A stretch of DNA of 64,000 nt, taken from Hemerocallis citrina (Eukaryota > Streptophyta > Magnoliopsida > Asparagales > Asphodelaceae). Shown in pieces: positions 23,300 through 35,069 of the stretch; the stretch's first letter is position 1; each line of letters opens with the position of its first letter. The translations under genes were made by a program, and so were the position numbers. Location: contig JACEHZ010000201.1 in assembly GCA_017893485.1 (NCBI GenBank), forward strand, positions 124,001-188,000, in the 5' to 3' direction. The notes below the pieces were generated by a model. The model had not been told where the DNA came from. It made no database searches and was given only the letters and a program-made list of their open reading frames with translations.

Positions 23300-25680
23300 T
23301 TTTTAACATACGTACGTAAGTTCCATGATCCTTTAATTTTTTAAAAGAAAGATGCTTTTCTTATTCTCGATCACATTACTTCAAAATATACATGTATACA
23401 TGCAAACATATACGATATTAATTCAGATACACATAATCCTATACTTAGATATAAACATCTATTGATATAAATACCCGCAAAATCTGAATTGAAAGCAATC
23501 CACATGGACTGATTTGTAATCTAGTTCTCAATTCCATGAGTTAGAGGTTACATGAAAGTTGAAACTGTATTTCAATGTAATCAAAAGAACTCTACGTAAT
23601 TCACTTCATGAAGGCAACAAATTTTCCTCTTACATGCTCACCTTTAGAAAATAAGATAGCAAATATCTTAATAAAAAGAAAATAAATATTATAATCCAGT
23701 TGCGGACAATGTGAGAGTACTACCTTACGATGAGCATATTAGATATTAATGAAGACAAAGATAATGATATAACCTGACTGCAATGGCCACATTTCTTCTT
23801 ACGACAGTTAAGGGCTCTTTCAGGCAGGCAGACGAGCATAACACCTACCAACAATAACAGTACCAACGATTATAACATGAGTAGACACATAGAGAGATTC
23901 TAGTCAATTGCAAATATAACAGTGAGCTTTATATGGAAAGAATATCAAAATAAGAGGGAAAAAAAGGACATTCGCGAGGATTTGTTTAGCTAGACAAGCA
24001 CTTGTTAATAAGCATTTGAAGAGTTGCGAATAACAATTGCAAAGCATTATTTAAAGGGTCAAACGAGTACTGAAAATCAAACAAACCCGGCAAGTTCAAT
24101 CCAAAAAATGTCGCAATCGTGAAACATTTATGTTTACATTACTCTTTCACAACCGCCGAAAAAATAGTTCTGCATCAAACAGAGAAGATCAAGAAAAACA
24201 ACTCTGATTTATGTTCATATATTGTGCATGGGCTGATTAGCATGCATCTTCTATTAACGGGCTTCATTTTATAAGAAGGAGCTACTCATTTAAGACATAG
24301 AATAGTTGAATGCTACCATAAAAATGTCAATGAATTTGTTGGTTTATTCTTTCCTAACTTTGCATGATTCCCCTTTCTGTGTGGATCAGTACGTATTAAT
24401 TTTGTTAAAAGCTTAAACTCGGTTAGAAGGTTTATGAGAATTAGTTCATCATTTGGTACTGCTCTTTAAAGACAACACAGTTAGCTTTGAGAATGACAGA
24501 ATGCAGACCACTATCAATCTAATAATCAATCAATATCTATAATAATACTATAATTAATCAGTATCTATAATAATACTATATATTAATTAGTACAAGAAAA
24601 ACACAATGTAGCAGTTTGGCCTCAACACTAATTTAACTTACTACAACTTAATAAGACAGGCATAATTGCATAGATATATATAGATAATTTCTGAGCGCAA
24701 ACCTTTCATATCCATGCATATTCTTTTTCTTTTTTTGTGTGTGGATAATTTAGTATCCATGCTGTTGATTGCAGTTGTATTTTAGGCAAAAAATCATGAG
24801 ACCCTATAGGTATAGGTGAGTGAACAAGGATAAGATAATCGATAATCACACGGGATGCTTTTCATTGTTTGTGATTCCTGGATGTGTCAAAACCTAGCAA
24901 ATAAAATAAATATTAGATTAAATTAAATTTTAACAGTCAAATTAATGCTATCTTTAGGAGGCATGCATCAAATTCCCAAGAGGAAAAAATAATAATAATA
25001 AATAGTTTGCACAATTTAGTCCATGTTCTAAGCCAGAGCAAACGAAACTAGATAGATAAATGCAAATACAAAGGAACATACTTCCTACAGAACTTCTTGT
25101 CCTGTCTGTACGTCCTAGAGAGCAACATAAGCGACGGTTCAATGTGTCCACCCCTCAGCCTCAACACCAAATGAAGTGTCGACTCAACTCATATCATCAA
25201 CAAACATATCAAACCAAAACCCTAATGAATCAATCAATAAATGATCAGTTTAATCTAATTCCAAAAGAAGAGAGAAAGAATTTATTGGACATTTCTGGAT
25301 GTTGTAGTCAGCGGGGTCCTTCCATCCTAAGACATGCTTCCCCGCAAAGATAGGTGCTGCTGGTCCGGCGGAATCCCTAAACCGAGAACGATTTAAACCA
25401 TGAAAAACTTCATGAAAATTTTATGTTTAGGTCCAACATTTAATCATGTCTTTTGATTAGCAACAATATCTTGGGTTGTTGCTTCAATACATTATTGAAC
25501 CTCATTAAATTAATAAAATCCAATGACCATTTCTTCAGCTTTTAACTTAAAAAACTGATTTTATACACTTTTAAAGTAGACTACCTTGAAAAACGGCTCA
25601 AGTTACAAATCTAATCCTGTAACAAAAATATCTCCAATAATAGAAATTATTTATAAGAAACAAATACATTTTAAATTTTA
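23300..25680. other. AT-rich stretch, no gene recognised
   Basis: I see no transposon domain and no exon-like GC island. A short direct repeat 'tatctataataatacta' occurs at about 24533-24585. Short open frames here carry no recognisable motif. The stretch ends at the target duplication of the hAT element. Confidence 0.5.
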
Positions 25681-26017
25681 TTAAAATGTAGGGGTGGCAT
25701 TCAGGCTGGGCTGGCCCGGGACCGACCCGGTCTGGCCCGCTCGGTCAGGGGCCCGGCACGGCCCGCCCAAAACCGGGCTGAACCGGGTTAGATCACCCCA
25801 ACAGTAGGAGCCGGTCTGGTTCGATAATTTACGAAAAAAGACCAGTAATGGCCCGACCTGCACTAGCCCAGGACCGGGTTGAACCGGTCCGGGCCCACCG
25901 ACTGTTGGCTGTTACTAATTTTCATTTTTTTTCTTTTTTCTCCAGAATTTGTTTTTAATTAAAAGGGTGTGTAAAATTAGCAAAATACCCCCCAACGGAT
26001 TTATACTAGCTAGTTTT

Positions 26018-26055
26018 GGGGGGGGGGGGGGGGGGGGGGTGGGGGGGGGGGGGGG
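26018..26055 (+). repeat. Poly-G tract (22 G, T, 15 G)
   Basis: An almost pure G run inside the hAT 5' region. It could form a G-quadruplex, but it could equally be an assembly or sequencing artefact. The Gly-rich frame over it is not a gene. Confidence 0.9.
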
Positions 26056-26458
26056 ATATTTTGGGAAATTGAAAAATTACAATTTCTATATATACAACCT
26101 CATTTCATTCAATTCTCTTCACAAATTTACTCAACTCTACTCTCTCTCAACTTTCTGAACAACAATTAACAACATTCAACTACTCTCTTTCAAGAATCAA
26201 AATTCAACATCAACTACATCAACAACATTCAACTACTCTCATTCAAGATTCAACATCAACAACATTCAACTACCTTCTTTCAAGATTCAACATCAACAAC
26301 ATCCAACAACAATCAACATCAACACTACAAGCTCTCAACTCTCTCTACCTTCATTCTTCAGCCTACATTCTACACTCATACGGTATTTTCGTATTTATAT
26401 AATTTTTAGAATTATCATTTTTGTTTGTTATAATTTATTTCTCATAATTAGATTGAGT

Positions 26459-26513
26459 TTTCTTGTTCTTGTTCTTGTTCTTGTTCTTGTTCTTGTTCTT
26501 GTTCTTTTTAGAT
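26459..26513. repeat. (TTCTTG)n microsatellite, about 9 copies
   Basis: A clean hexanucleotide run in the hAT leader. It is preceded at 26160-26330 by imperfect copies of 'attcaacatcaacaacattcaact', so the leader is repeat-built. Confidence 0.9.
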
Positions 26514-26671
26514 TTTTTTTTGGGTAATAATAATTTTATAGTTGTTATTTTATTTACTTTGTAGAATAATTTTATATAACATACACTAGTTTATCTATCT
26601 TTACTTATTTTGTAGAATTAAAATTTTAAAACATACACTACAATTAATTTTTGTAACATACACTAGTTTAG

Positions 26672-27617
26672 ATGACATCTAACCAATCACGTGATAAACA
26701 TAGTAGCCAAGAGTCTACTATTAGTCGTAGCATTCCTTCCATTCCTCTTCCATATGTAAATAGAGAAGAAACACTTTACAATTATGATACTATTCCCGAT
26801 ATTCATGAAACACACACGGATCAAGTAGAAGTAGAAGTAGAAGACAGAAAACCACAACCATCAGAACAAGACCCATCTCAATCCCGTAAAACAAGAGGGA
26901 ACAAATCCGAAGTACACAAATATTTTGACTATGTCCATTCACAAAATGATAAGAATGTAGGATTAAAAATTTGTAAGAAGTGTTAAATACCCTACAAGTT
27001 TAAACTAGGATCGGGAACGGGTAGACTTCAACGATACTTAAATAAATGTCAACCCAAATTTTCTAAAGAAAACCTCACAAAACAAAAAATACACCCAAAG
27101 ATCGGCCAAATAGATAGTCATAGCTACGATCACAATATCGTTCGTAGAGAAATGACTAAGTTAGTAATTAGAGATGAATTACCTTATTGATTAGGTGAAA
27201 GTAGGAATGTAGAGACCTTTGCACAAATCGCATTAAACTCCCATTATAAAAAAAATTCCTAGAAATGTAGTAAAGAGTGATTGTAAATTAGTTTACAATG
27301 AGGTTAAAGATTTTTTAGTAGCAACACTTACGTCACTAAATACTAGAATTTCTTTAACATCGGATGGGTGGATAGAAGTGAACAGCGTACCAATGATGTG
27401 TGTAACATGTCATTGGATAGAATCCGATTGGCTACTTAAAAAGTGGATAATTTCATTCGGATTTGTTAGGTACCCACATAAGGGTGAAATAATTGCCACA
27501 CACATCATGGAAGCATGTAACAATTTTGGTATTTTAGATAAAATTTTTGCTATTGGTTTTGATAACGCATCTAATAATACTAAGGCAATTGCTAGTTTGC
27601 TAATTACACTTAATCCT
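26672..27617 (+). pseudogene. hAT transposase, N-terminal half
   Basis: The ATG at 26672 opens MTSNQSRDKHSS. A zinc-finger-like BED region follows at about 26900-27060 (VHKYFDYVHS, LKICKKC, LQRYLNKC); the usual His of the last part is Tyr, and a TAA at 26984 interrupts it. The start of the catalytic core is recognisable from 27170 to 27617: MTKLVIRDELPY, LTSDGWIEVNSV, KGEIIATHIMEACNNFGIL and AIGFDNASNNTKAI, where the DN(A)S stretch is characteristic of hAT. There are several stops and frame changes. It continues at 33016 beyond the nested MITE. Confidence 0.85.
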
Positions 27618-30586
27618 TTAGAGCATTTGCAGTCGTTTTGTTAAAAAAAATGGGTATATGGATAATATAGAAATAGAAGTTAGGGGGTAGCGTTGCAGTC
27701 ATCAAAACTCAAAAAATGGATTTTTTTTGGACGAAACGGAAGATGATCTACCGTCGGAAGATAGCGAGAAAAAAAAAATCATCAGACAACAGATCTGATG
27801 GACTTTTTAAAAAAATGTGAAGGGCGGTGGACAGGAGATGATCTCCCGTCCAACACAAAAATTCTAATTTTTTTAATTTTTTAATTTTTAAGTGTAGTGT
27901 GTGTGAATGATTTTTTTTTTTAAATTCTAAGGACGGAAGATCTCCCGTCCAACAACTTTCCCTTTTTTTTGTTTTCTTCAGATGTCAACATCTCAGTTCA
28001 CAGGTTTTTTTTAATAATTTTTTCTTTTCCAAACGGTAAATCATATGCCGTCTCTTCATTTAGCTATTAAAAAATTTCTCTCACACGGGAAATCATATGC
28101 CATCCAACACACAGACGGTAAATCATCTTCCGATTTCTATAATATGCATAATGTCAATTTCGCTGCCAAATATCACTACAAGAAAAACCTTTTTTCGCAA
28201 CGCCAAATGTCGTTGCTAAAACTCGTTTGTCGTTGCGAAAAATATTTTTGGCAAGTTGCAAGGTCGTTGCGCGTCCGGGCGTCGTGAAAGATTTTGACTA
28301 CGACTTTTTTGTCGTTACCAAACATAGATTTTTCGCAACGACATTGTCGTTGCAATATATCTTGTCGTTGCCATACATAATTTCACCCGTGCTAAGGTAT
28401 AAAATCAATCGCAACAACTTTTGTCGTTGCCAAACATACTTCATATATTTGGCAACGACTCAAGTCCTTGCTAAAGATATTTTTTCGCAATGAATTATTG
28501 ACGTTGCCTTACATTCTTTCTATTTTGGCAACGACTACTGTCGTTGAAAAAGCTCGACTGTTTTGCAATTATTTTTATTATTGCTTTGCATTACTTGTAT
28601 TTTGGTAACAACTATAGTCGTTGCTAAAGATACCAATTGTCGTTGCAAAAGTTTAATTCTTTTCGAGACAAATTATATATTGCCGTTGCATCAGCCCTGT
28701 CCTAAAACTAGCATACACTTCAAAAACATTAAAAACCAACATCATTCCAAAAACTATAATATTAAACTTGTCCAACATATTACATTTATGTCATATAAGA
28801 AGCAATGCCCAAAATATTACAACCATCAACTTCTCATATAAGATACAAGTAGCAAAAAATTGGGGTTGATGTTGGAGAGTTAATAACCTAAACCAACAGC
28901 TAACTCATATAAGATATATCAAATCATACACTTTCAAAATATGATACCAAAATATATGCTCCCAGACCAATGGCTTCGTTCCCTAATTCTCCAAATACAG
29001 TCCCTTCTATAGTTTTAATGTATATTCATTAATACTGAAGGACCAAAGAACTTTTGAGGATTAACACAAGAATGCACGATTGTGGTAGCTCAAATTCTCA
29101 TCCTCGTGGTACCTACATATTTGAAATAATGATTAGTCCAGCAGTATATAATGAAACAATGAAAGATTGCCAAAACTATTGGAACTTGTATGCACAAATA
29201 TAATTTGATGGATACATGAATTTTTTTTATTAAACAAAAGATACATTAATAGCATCAAGAAATAATGAAAACCAAACTAGAATTAAAGATTAAAACTACA
29301 TTTGAAAGCATTTTGACAACCATTTAAACTAATATGATACAATTTCATAAAGAAATCCATCTTTAAATATTTAACAACAAATATACTAGCAACTAGCATA
29401 TATACACATGAATTAAGTGCACCAACCTGCAACACTGACAAGTTTGCTTCTTAAGTCTTGTATCAATATTTTCATAGTCATAAGAATCTTGGAGAGGGCC
29501 ACTAGATGCTAAATGTAAAGGGGATGACCTACATCATTCTGACAAAGATACCACAAAGTAGGATGCACAGACACATAGATTCAGTACAAGGAGGTTTAAA
29601 TAGAAGGATTGTAGGGAAAACATTTATCTTCTATGCCAAATTTGTACTAAATATGTCCAGGACTGCTGCAATCAGACTATTCGGAACTTAAACATGTTTG
29701 TTCTAGAATAAAAACTTTCAAATGAGATTATGAGATTATTTTCAGGTCAAGTTACACAATGCAACATATAACTTGATACATTGTTGCTAAGCACGCCGAA
29801 CATAAGATTAATTAAATTGAAGAGAGGCAGATCAACATGGAGCAGAACTGAAACAGTCAAAACACTTCATAGACCCTAGCTAAGACTATAACACACAGAC
29901 CAACTTGAACAAGAGATGCAGTCAAGTACCAGAAATCCAAGAAGATGAGCAATATCAGCAAATGAAAACAATGGGACAAATAAGAGAAAGCTACTTGATA
30001 GAAAAACAAAAGAGGCGCTTGATAGAGTAAATAAGGATCATGTCCAGCAAATGCGAGGAAAAATAGAGAAAGCTACATGAACTGTTTCCAGAAAACAAAG
30101 GAATCCTTGTGTCCAGCAAATGCGAGGAAAAACAGAGAAAGCTACATGAAGTGAACTGTTTCTAGAAAACAAAGGGACAACAGATCAACTACAAACTTGG
30201 CATTGGTGTCTTACTGAATATTATCTTTTCCCTACAGCACTAGTATCAAATCAGGTTAAGACCTAACTAATTTCCAAGAACCGACCATTTATTCTTCCAA
30301 CATGCTAGCCTGAAACAATGGTCTTTCCCAGTTCTCTCATGTTAGTCTAACAGCATATGTGCATATTAGTATCTCTCATATATGCATAATTATTCCACTG
30401 TCCATCATTTTGGGTTTGCAAGACCCTAATTTCACATATACCCCCTCTCTAATTTTGGGTTTGCAAGTCCCTCATTTCAAGTTGGGCTAGAATCATATTT
30501 AATTCTAATAGATATCACCCAAAAAAGCAATTCGACTTATATTTAAAAACAACTTGTTGTATGGAGATCGGGTTTAAATTCTCTAC

Positions 30587-30955
30587 CTGTTGAGATTGCA
30601 CATCAGATGGAGGTGGCTGAAAGACAGTCGGATCAATAGTCAGCATGGTGTTAGCAGTCCTGGCAGTTCTGACAGTCCCCAGATAATCAAGAATACAAGA
30701 TTCAATATCATCCTCAGAGAAATCACCAACAATACTCACCTGTATATATGTTTCCATGTCAGGACAAACGGAGCAAGTGAAAGATAACACTCAACTGGGT
30801 CGAAAGGAAACATAACTGAAGCCCTTGATTAAACAAACATAATCTTCACAGGAAAAGAAATCATAGAAACAAAGGAAAAACTCAAACATACCTCCATATT
30901 GTCAGCAACAAACTGATTCAGCACTTCGTCAGTTAGAATTCCTTTGCACAGGTGG
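30587..30955 (-). pseudogene. Captured exons of a stromal processing peptidase-like (M16) gene
   Basis: On the minus strand exon A (about 30955-30893) encodes LTDEVLNQFVADNME and ends at a GTATGT donor. After a 153-bp intron ending TATACAG, exon B (30739-30587) encodes VSIVGDFSEDDIESCILDY and more, ending SQQ before GTAGAG. The join falls inside a run matching the chloroplast stromal processing peptidase, a zinc metallopeptidase of the M16 family that removes transit peptides. This part is in the C-terminal half of that protein, away from the zinc site. Exon structure is kept, so capture was at DNA level. No other exon of the protease was recognised. Confidence 0.8.
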
Positions 30956-32369
30956 TTTCACAATAGTTTCCATTGCTCGACCAGAACTAGCTGCTGAATT
31001 CCTTTGGATCTTTCCGGGAGTCAATAGATTTATCTGCCAAAGCACCTTGTTGACTTGATAGGTCAAAGCAATTATCCAATAATTTTGTTTGCATAAATGA
31101 TTGCCTGGTTGAGAAAAAATCAATGTTAATATATAGGACACAATAGTTCTTAAAAATTTAGCCCATCAGTGTGTACAAAGTAATGTCGATGATGTCTCAA
31201 ATAATTTTATTTTAAAAAAAAAATCACCGTAATGATAAGCCAATACCATTATTTTGAGCATAAATTTAACAAAAGCAAAATCAATCAGATTTTTACTTAA
31301 ATTTTGTTATGCCTCACACTCCTTTTATAACCCTTCCTCAAAAAATAAAACATCACTCTTCGCCAAGTAGTAAATACTTGATACTAAATCTGAATTACTT
31401 CTTATGAGAAAACTAATCTCTCTGAAATGATGTTTCAAACTCCTAAATCTCAAAAATGCATGTCATGCATAATCAAACATAACAACAATGCTGAAAACTA
31501 TCACATGTCTCATTTAACAAGAGTATAACTACGATTTGTGGAACAAAAAAATTAAGGAACCTAATCAAACCAGATTGGCATAGAATACTTAGCTTCAGAG
31601 TGACGAATATAAAATTATGAACTCATTGCAAAACAAATAATCAAATAATGTTATCCAGGTTGCCTGCCTACACTCACTTACTTTCGACAATTCCTTTAAA
31701 AGGTATACTTCTAAGAGCTAACAACTACTGATTTTCTATATAATGACAAAGCACTCTATATTATGAAATCAAAAAACAGGAAAACTAACTAATAAGAAAC
31801 AACTACATATCAGAATATGACTTTTCAAAATCCTACAAACAACTCTTTAAAGTAGCAGAATAAATACTATTCTCACTTATTCCCAATACCATTGAATAAA
31901 AATACATGATGCTACCTACCAAAACAACTAATCCTGATTACCTTGGTTCAGATAATCTCTGAATTTGACTGATCCATACAGAATTGCATCGAATAAGATT
32001 CACTGTATCTTTATTCAACAAAAAATAGCATTCATTGTATCACACAAAAATTGTAAATCTATAGTGTTCTAAAATAGCAAAAATAGAAACCCTAATTCAG
32101 ATCTGAATGTGATGGCATCATCAATTAAACAACTTGCTGATACATACATAAAAATCGAACTCAATTGGAAGAACATATAACAAAACAATACGAAATAAGA
32201 ACACATACCATCATCCTAAATTCAATGATACAATAAACGACCGCCTCCGCCAAAGCTAAAAAATTACCATACAGATCACAATACATAATACCCAATGCCT
32301 CTTCTTCCCAAAACTAGACAACAATGTCGATATTAGGGTTAGGTTAAAAGAACCAAATCCCTACATACC

Positions 32370-32600
32370 AATCAATTAGTCAACAAGAGCGAACGGCGAC
32401 TGCAGCAAGGAGAGCGAACGGCGACGGCAGCAAGGAGAGCGAACGGCGGAGGCGGCGAATGGGAGAGCGAATGACGCAGGGGGGGTGCGGGAGTGAACGG
32501 GCGGATAGAGCTCGAAGAGGGAAAGAGAGGGAAAGTAGGGTTTCACCGATTGGGGGGATTTAGGAGAGGAAGAGATGTGGGTTGGTGTTTTGTTTGTTTT
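32370..32600 (-). other. GC-rich block with 25-bp tandem repeat, possible captured 5' UTR
   Basis: 'gagcgaacgg' recurs at 32387, 32412 and 32437, a 25-bp period. Read on the minus strand the block is C/T-rich like a plant 5' UTR and ends in a GTATGT donor-like word near 32370. It has the same orientation as the captured protease exons, so it may be the first exon of the same donor gene, or may come from another gene. No protein was assigned. Confidence 0.35.
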
Positions 32601-33015
32601 GGGTTTTAGTTAAAATATATGTGGTTGCACGTGCTAAGTTAAATTATTTTATTTATTTTTATTTTTTTATATTTTTGGCAACAATACTGTCGATGCAGTA
32701 GATATAAGTAGATATACGCAACGACATTTATCATTTCCAATTTACACAATCTGGCGGGGGGATTTACAAAGGCCCACGCAAGGCATTTTGGAGAAGGAAA
32801 ATTTTATTTTATTTTTAGCAACGACTTTCGCGTTGCCGTAACTAATTTTCACAACGACTAAAAAGTCATTGCCAAAACCTTGTTGCGAAAAAGGGTTTTT
32901 CTTGTAGTGTATAGACGTCTACTGTTCATTGCAAACCCAAAAAATGGATAAATAGACGACAACTACAGTGGTTTTTATGCTTTTTTGGATATATAGCCAA
33001 CGACTGCAGATGCTC

Positions 33016-34162
33016 TTAGAACCGGAATTTTTTCATGTTAGGTGTGCTTGTCATATTTTAAATCTTTGTGTACAAGATGCACTTAAATATAGACACGATA
33101 AAATTGAGGCAATGAGAAATTGTGTTCATTTTATTACGTTGAGTGATCCAATATATCAAGCTTTTCATGATTGGTGTCAACTTAAGAAAATTGTATTTAA
33201 ACGTTTTTCTAAAGATGTTAGATTTCTACTTTTGATTTATTAAGTGTTGTTCTTCACTATCGTTTTAATATTAGAGAATTTTGTATTGCAATGGGTATGC
33301 AAGATTGTATGGTAGATGATGATTTTTTTATTTTTTGTCGATAGTTTGTACAAATTTTTAGATACTTTTAATGATGCTACTTTACAATTTTCAAAAACAT
33401 ATACATCTACATCTCGTGGTATTTTACTTGCAATTGTCACTATGATGACAACAATTAAAGATTTGGTAAATGACCTTTTCATTGGATAAATAGTTTATGC
33501 CACTTATATTAAAATTTTAAAATATTTTCATCCGCTTCCTATGTTATATTGTGTTACGAGTGTAATGAATCCCATGATTAAGTTAGATGACACACAAAAA
33601 TTAATTGAGACTTTTTACACTTATGCTCCACACGAAGAAATTGATGATTTGACCATGTTGTTTTCATTACAAAATCTGAAAATGTTTTGAATAGTTTATA
33701 TGATAGTTACGATAGAATTTATTCATCTAACACTACACAAACACAAAATGTTAGTTCTTCTTCTTCTTCTATGTTATCAAAGGAAAATGGTCTTGCCACT
33801 AGTAGTGTTTTAAATCTCTTAAAATAAAAAAAACATAGAACCAATTTACTAAATGAGTTGAATTAGTATAATGCAGAACCTCCCATTAATGATGTAGTAG
33901 ATGTGTTTTCTTTTTGGAAAACTAATGAACATTTTTTAGTATTCTTTCTTGAATAGCTAAAGATTTGCCAACGGTACTGGTGTCAACCATTGCATCGGAA
34001 TGTATTTTTTCTCTTAGTGGCAAGATTATTAGCCCGAACAGGAATCACTTGACGGTAAAGAATTTGGAGATGTTGGTATACGCTGAAGATTGGATGAAAT
34101 TGGAAGAGAGGACTCAAGGCTTACAAGAATCACAAAACAGATCTACAAGTAGCGACGAGTGA
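33016..34162 (+). pseudogene. hAT transposase, C-terminal half
   Basis: The sequence resumes after the MITE with LEPEFFHVRCACHILNLCVQ, the conserved CxxHxLNL stretch of hAT transposases. Insertion-domain and core sequence in shifting frames follows (FCIAMGMQDCM, ILLAIVTMMTTIKDLVND). At 33965-34162 the dimerisation domain reads LVSTIASECIFSLSGKII and HLTVKNLEMLVYAEDWM. Stops at several places make it a relic. The match across the MITE confirms that the MITE inserted into a finished hAT gene. Confidence 0.9.
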
Positions 34163-34978
34163 AGAACTAGTAGAATGTAATTTGTATAATTATTGTAAAT
34201 AATTGGAAAATTTTAGGGGGATGAGATTCTATATTTAGGTTAAGTAGAAGTGCACGACAATTGTCTAATGTCTTCTCTTCAATCAAAATAAAAGCCATCT
34301 CGATCTCTAAATTCAAATAATTTTCTTGTTTTGTAATTTGATCAAATTTGTATAAAATTGTATTCATGAACTAAATTTTATTTAACATCATGTAATTTAT
34401 TAAATCAATTTAAATTTGGTTTTAATTTCTTTTATTTATTAGTCCTTTGTAAATTTTATAAAATTACAATTTAATACTTGATCCTTCATCTTCCTTTAAT
34501 ATATATATATATGTATTATACTCAAAAAACTGGCCTGGCCCAACCTGCGAACCGACCCGGCCCGTGAACCGGCCCGGCCCCCACCCTTTGGGCCAGTGGC
34601 CAGGTCCGGGCCTAGATTTCCCCCACTTAGCCCGGCCAGGCCCAGTTCGCGAGATCCTTTAGCCCGGCCCGGGTTGGCTCGGGACCAGGCAAAGCCCGTG
34701 CGGTTCCAGCCCGGCCCGGCTCGCCCGGACCGAATGCCACCCCTATTAAAATGTAAATTTTGAATTCTAGTAAAATGTACATTTCTTCTTGAAGAGAATA
34801 CATTTTAAAGAACAAAAAAAAACATTTTTAACAAAAAAATCAACATTTGAACATAAATTTGGGCACATTTCAACAATAGTATTTTCATCAGAAACATATA
34901 ATCGCGTATTATAACAAAAAGGTTCTTTAAATTGTTTGTGCAACAAGAAGTGTAAAGATTAGGGAAAACAGGGAACAT

Positions 34979-35069
34979 GATAAGGATAAAATTCTACACA
35001 TGTATATCAGTGGCATGTATCCTGATATAGAGGGGTGAAATTGTCAAGTTGGACATCCGTTTGGGTTAC
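34979..35069 (+). repeat. Left piece of an older gypsy LTR remnant
   Basis: 'aaattctacacatgtatatca' to 'ttgtcaagttggaca' also occurs at about 49027-49100. There it continues without interruption into sequence that here lies beyond the copia element (46154 onward). It is the host site of the copia insertion. Confidence 0.75.

Larger units (their letters stand above)
28174..32909. mobile_element. Non-autonomous CACTA (En/Spm) element, 4.7 kb
   Basis: The ends are CACTACAAGAAAAACC (28174) and GGTTTTTCTTGTAGTG (32909), with the 3-bp target duplication TAT (28171-28173 and 32910-32912). Subterminal regions at 28190-28690 and 32680-32890 are packed with TCGTTGC / GCAACGA words in both orientations, the expected transposase-binding arrays. 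No CACTA transposase domain is recognisable inside. The interior holds exons of a host protease gene (30587-30955) and a GC-rich block near the right end, so it behaves like a gene-capturing element. Confidence 0.9.
27621..33015. mobile_element. Harbinger/Tourist-type MITE split by a CACTA element
   Basis: The ends are GAGCATTTGCAGTCGTT and AACGACTGCAGATGCTC, an imperfect inverted repeat. Both sides carry TTA (27618-27620 and 33016-33018), the 3-bp target duplication of PIF/Harbinger-type elements. Without the CACTA insert the MITE is about 650 bp, close to the related MITE at 50821-51490 (670 bp). Both have an interior with complementary 'gacg...cgtc' arms. It encodes nothing. Confidence 0.85.
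25689..34745 (+). mobile_element. hAT transposon with nested insertions
   Basis: The terminal inverted repeats are TAGGGGTGGCATTC (25689-25702) and its exact complement (34732-34745). The target duplication TTAAAATG flanks both ends (25681-25688 and 34746-34753), a perfect 8 bp as expected for hAT. Both subterminal regions are rich in GGCCCGG-type words, as often seen in plant hAT ends. The transposase (26672-34162, plus strand) has BED-type, core and dimerisation parts but many stops. A MITE carrying a CACTA element splits it (27621-33015). Without them the element would be about 3.7 kb. Confidence 0.95.

Noticed and set aside
25060..25353. 97-codon plus-strand frame, possible small gene
   Set aside because: No motif, no codon-usage contrast with surroundings and no neighbouring exon; likely chance.
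25949..26158. Gly-rich 69-codon frame
   Set aside because: Created by the poly-G tract.
28174..28690. TCGTTGC/GCAACGA repeats considered as a CRISPR-like or satellite array
   Set aside because: Irregular spacing, both orientations, no spacer pattern, and bounded by CACTA termini; they are subterminal transposase-binding repeats.
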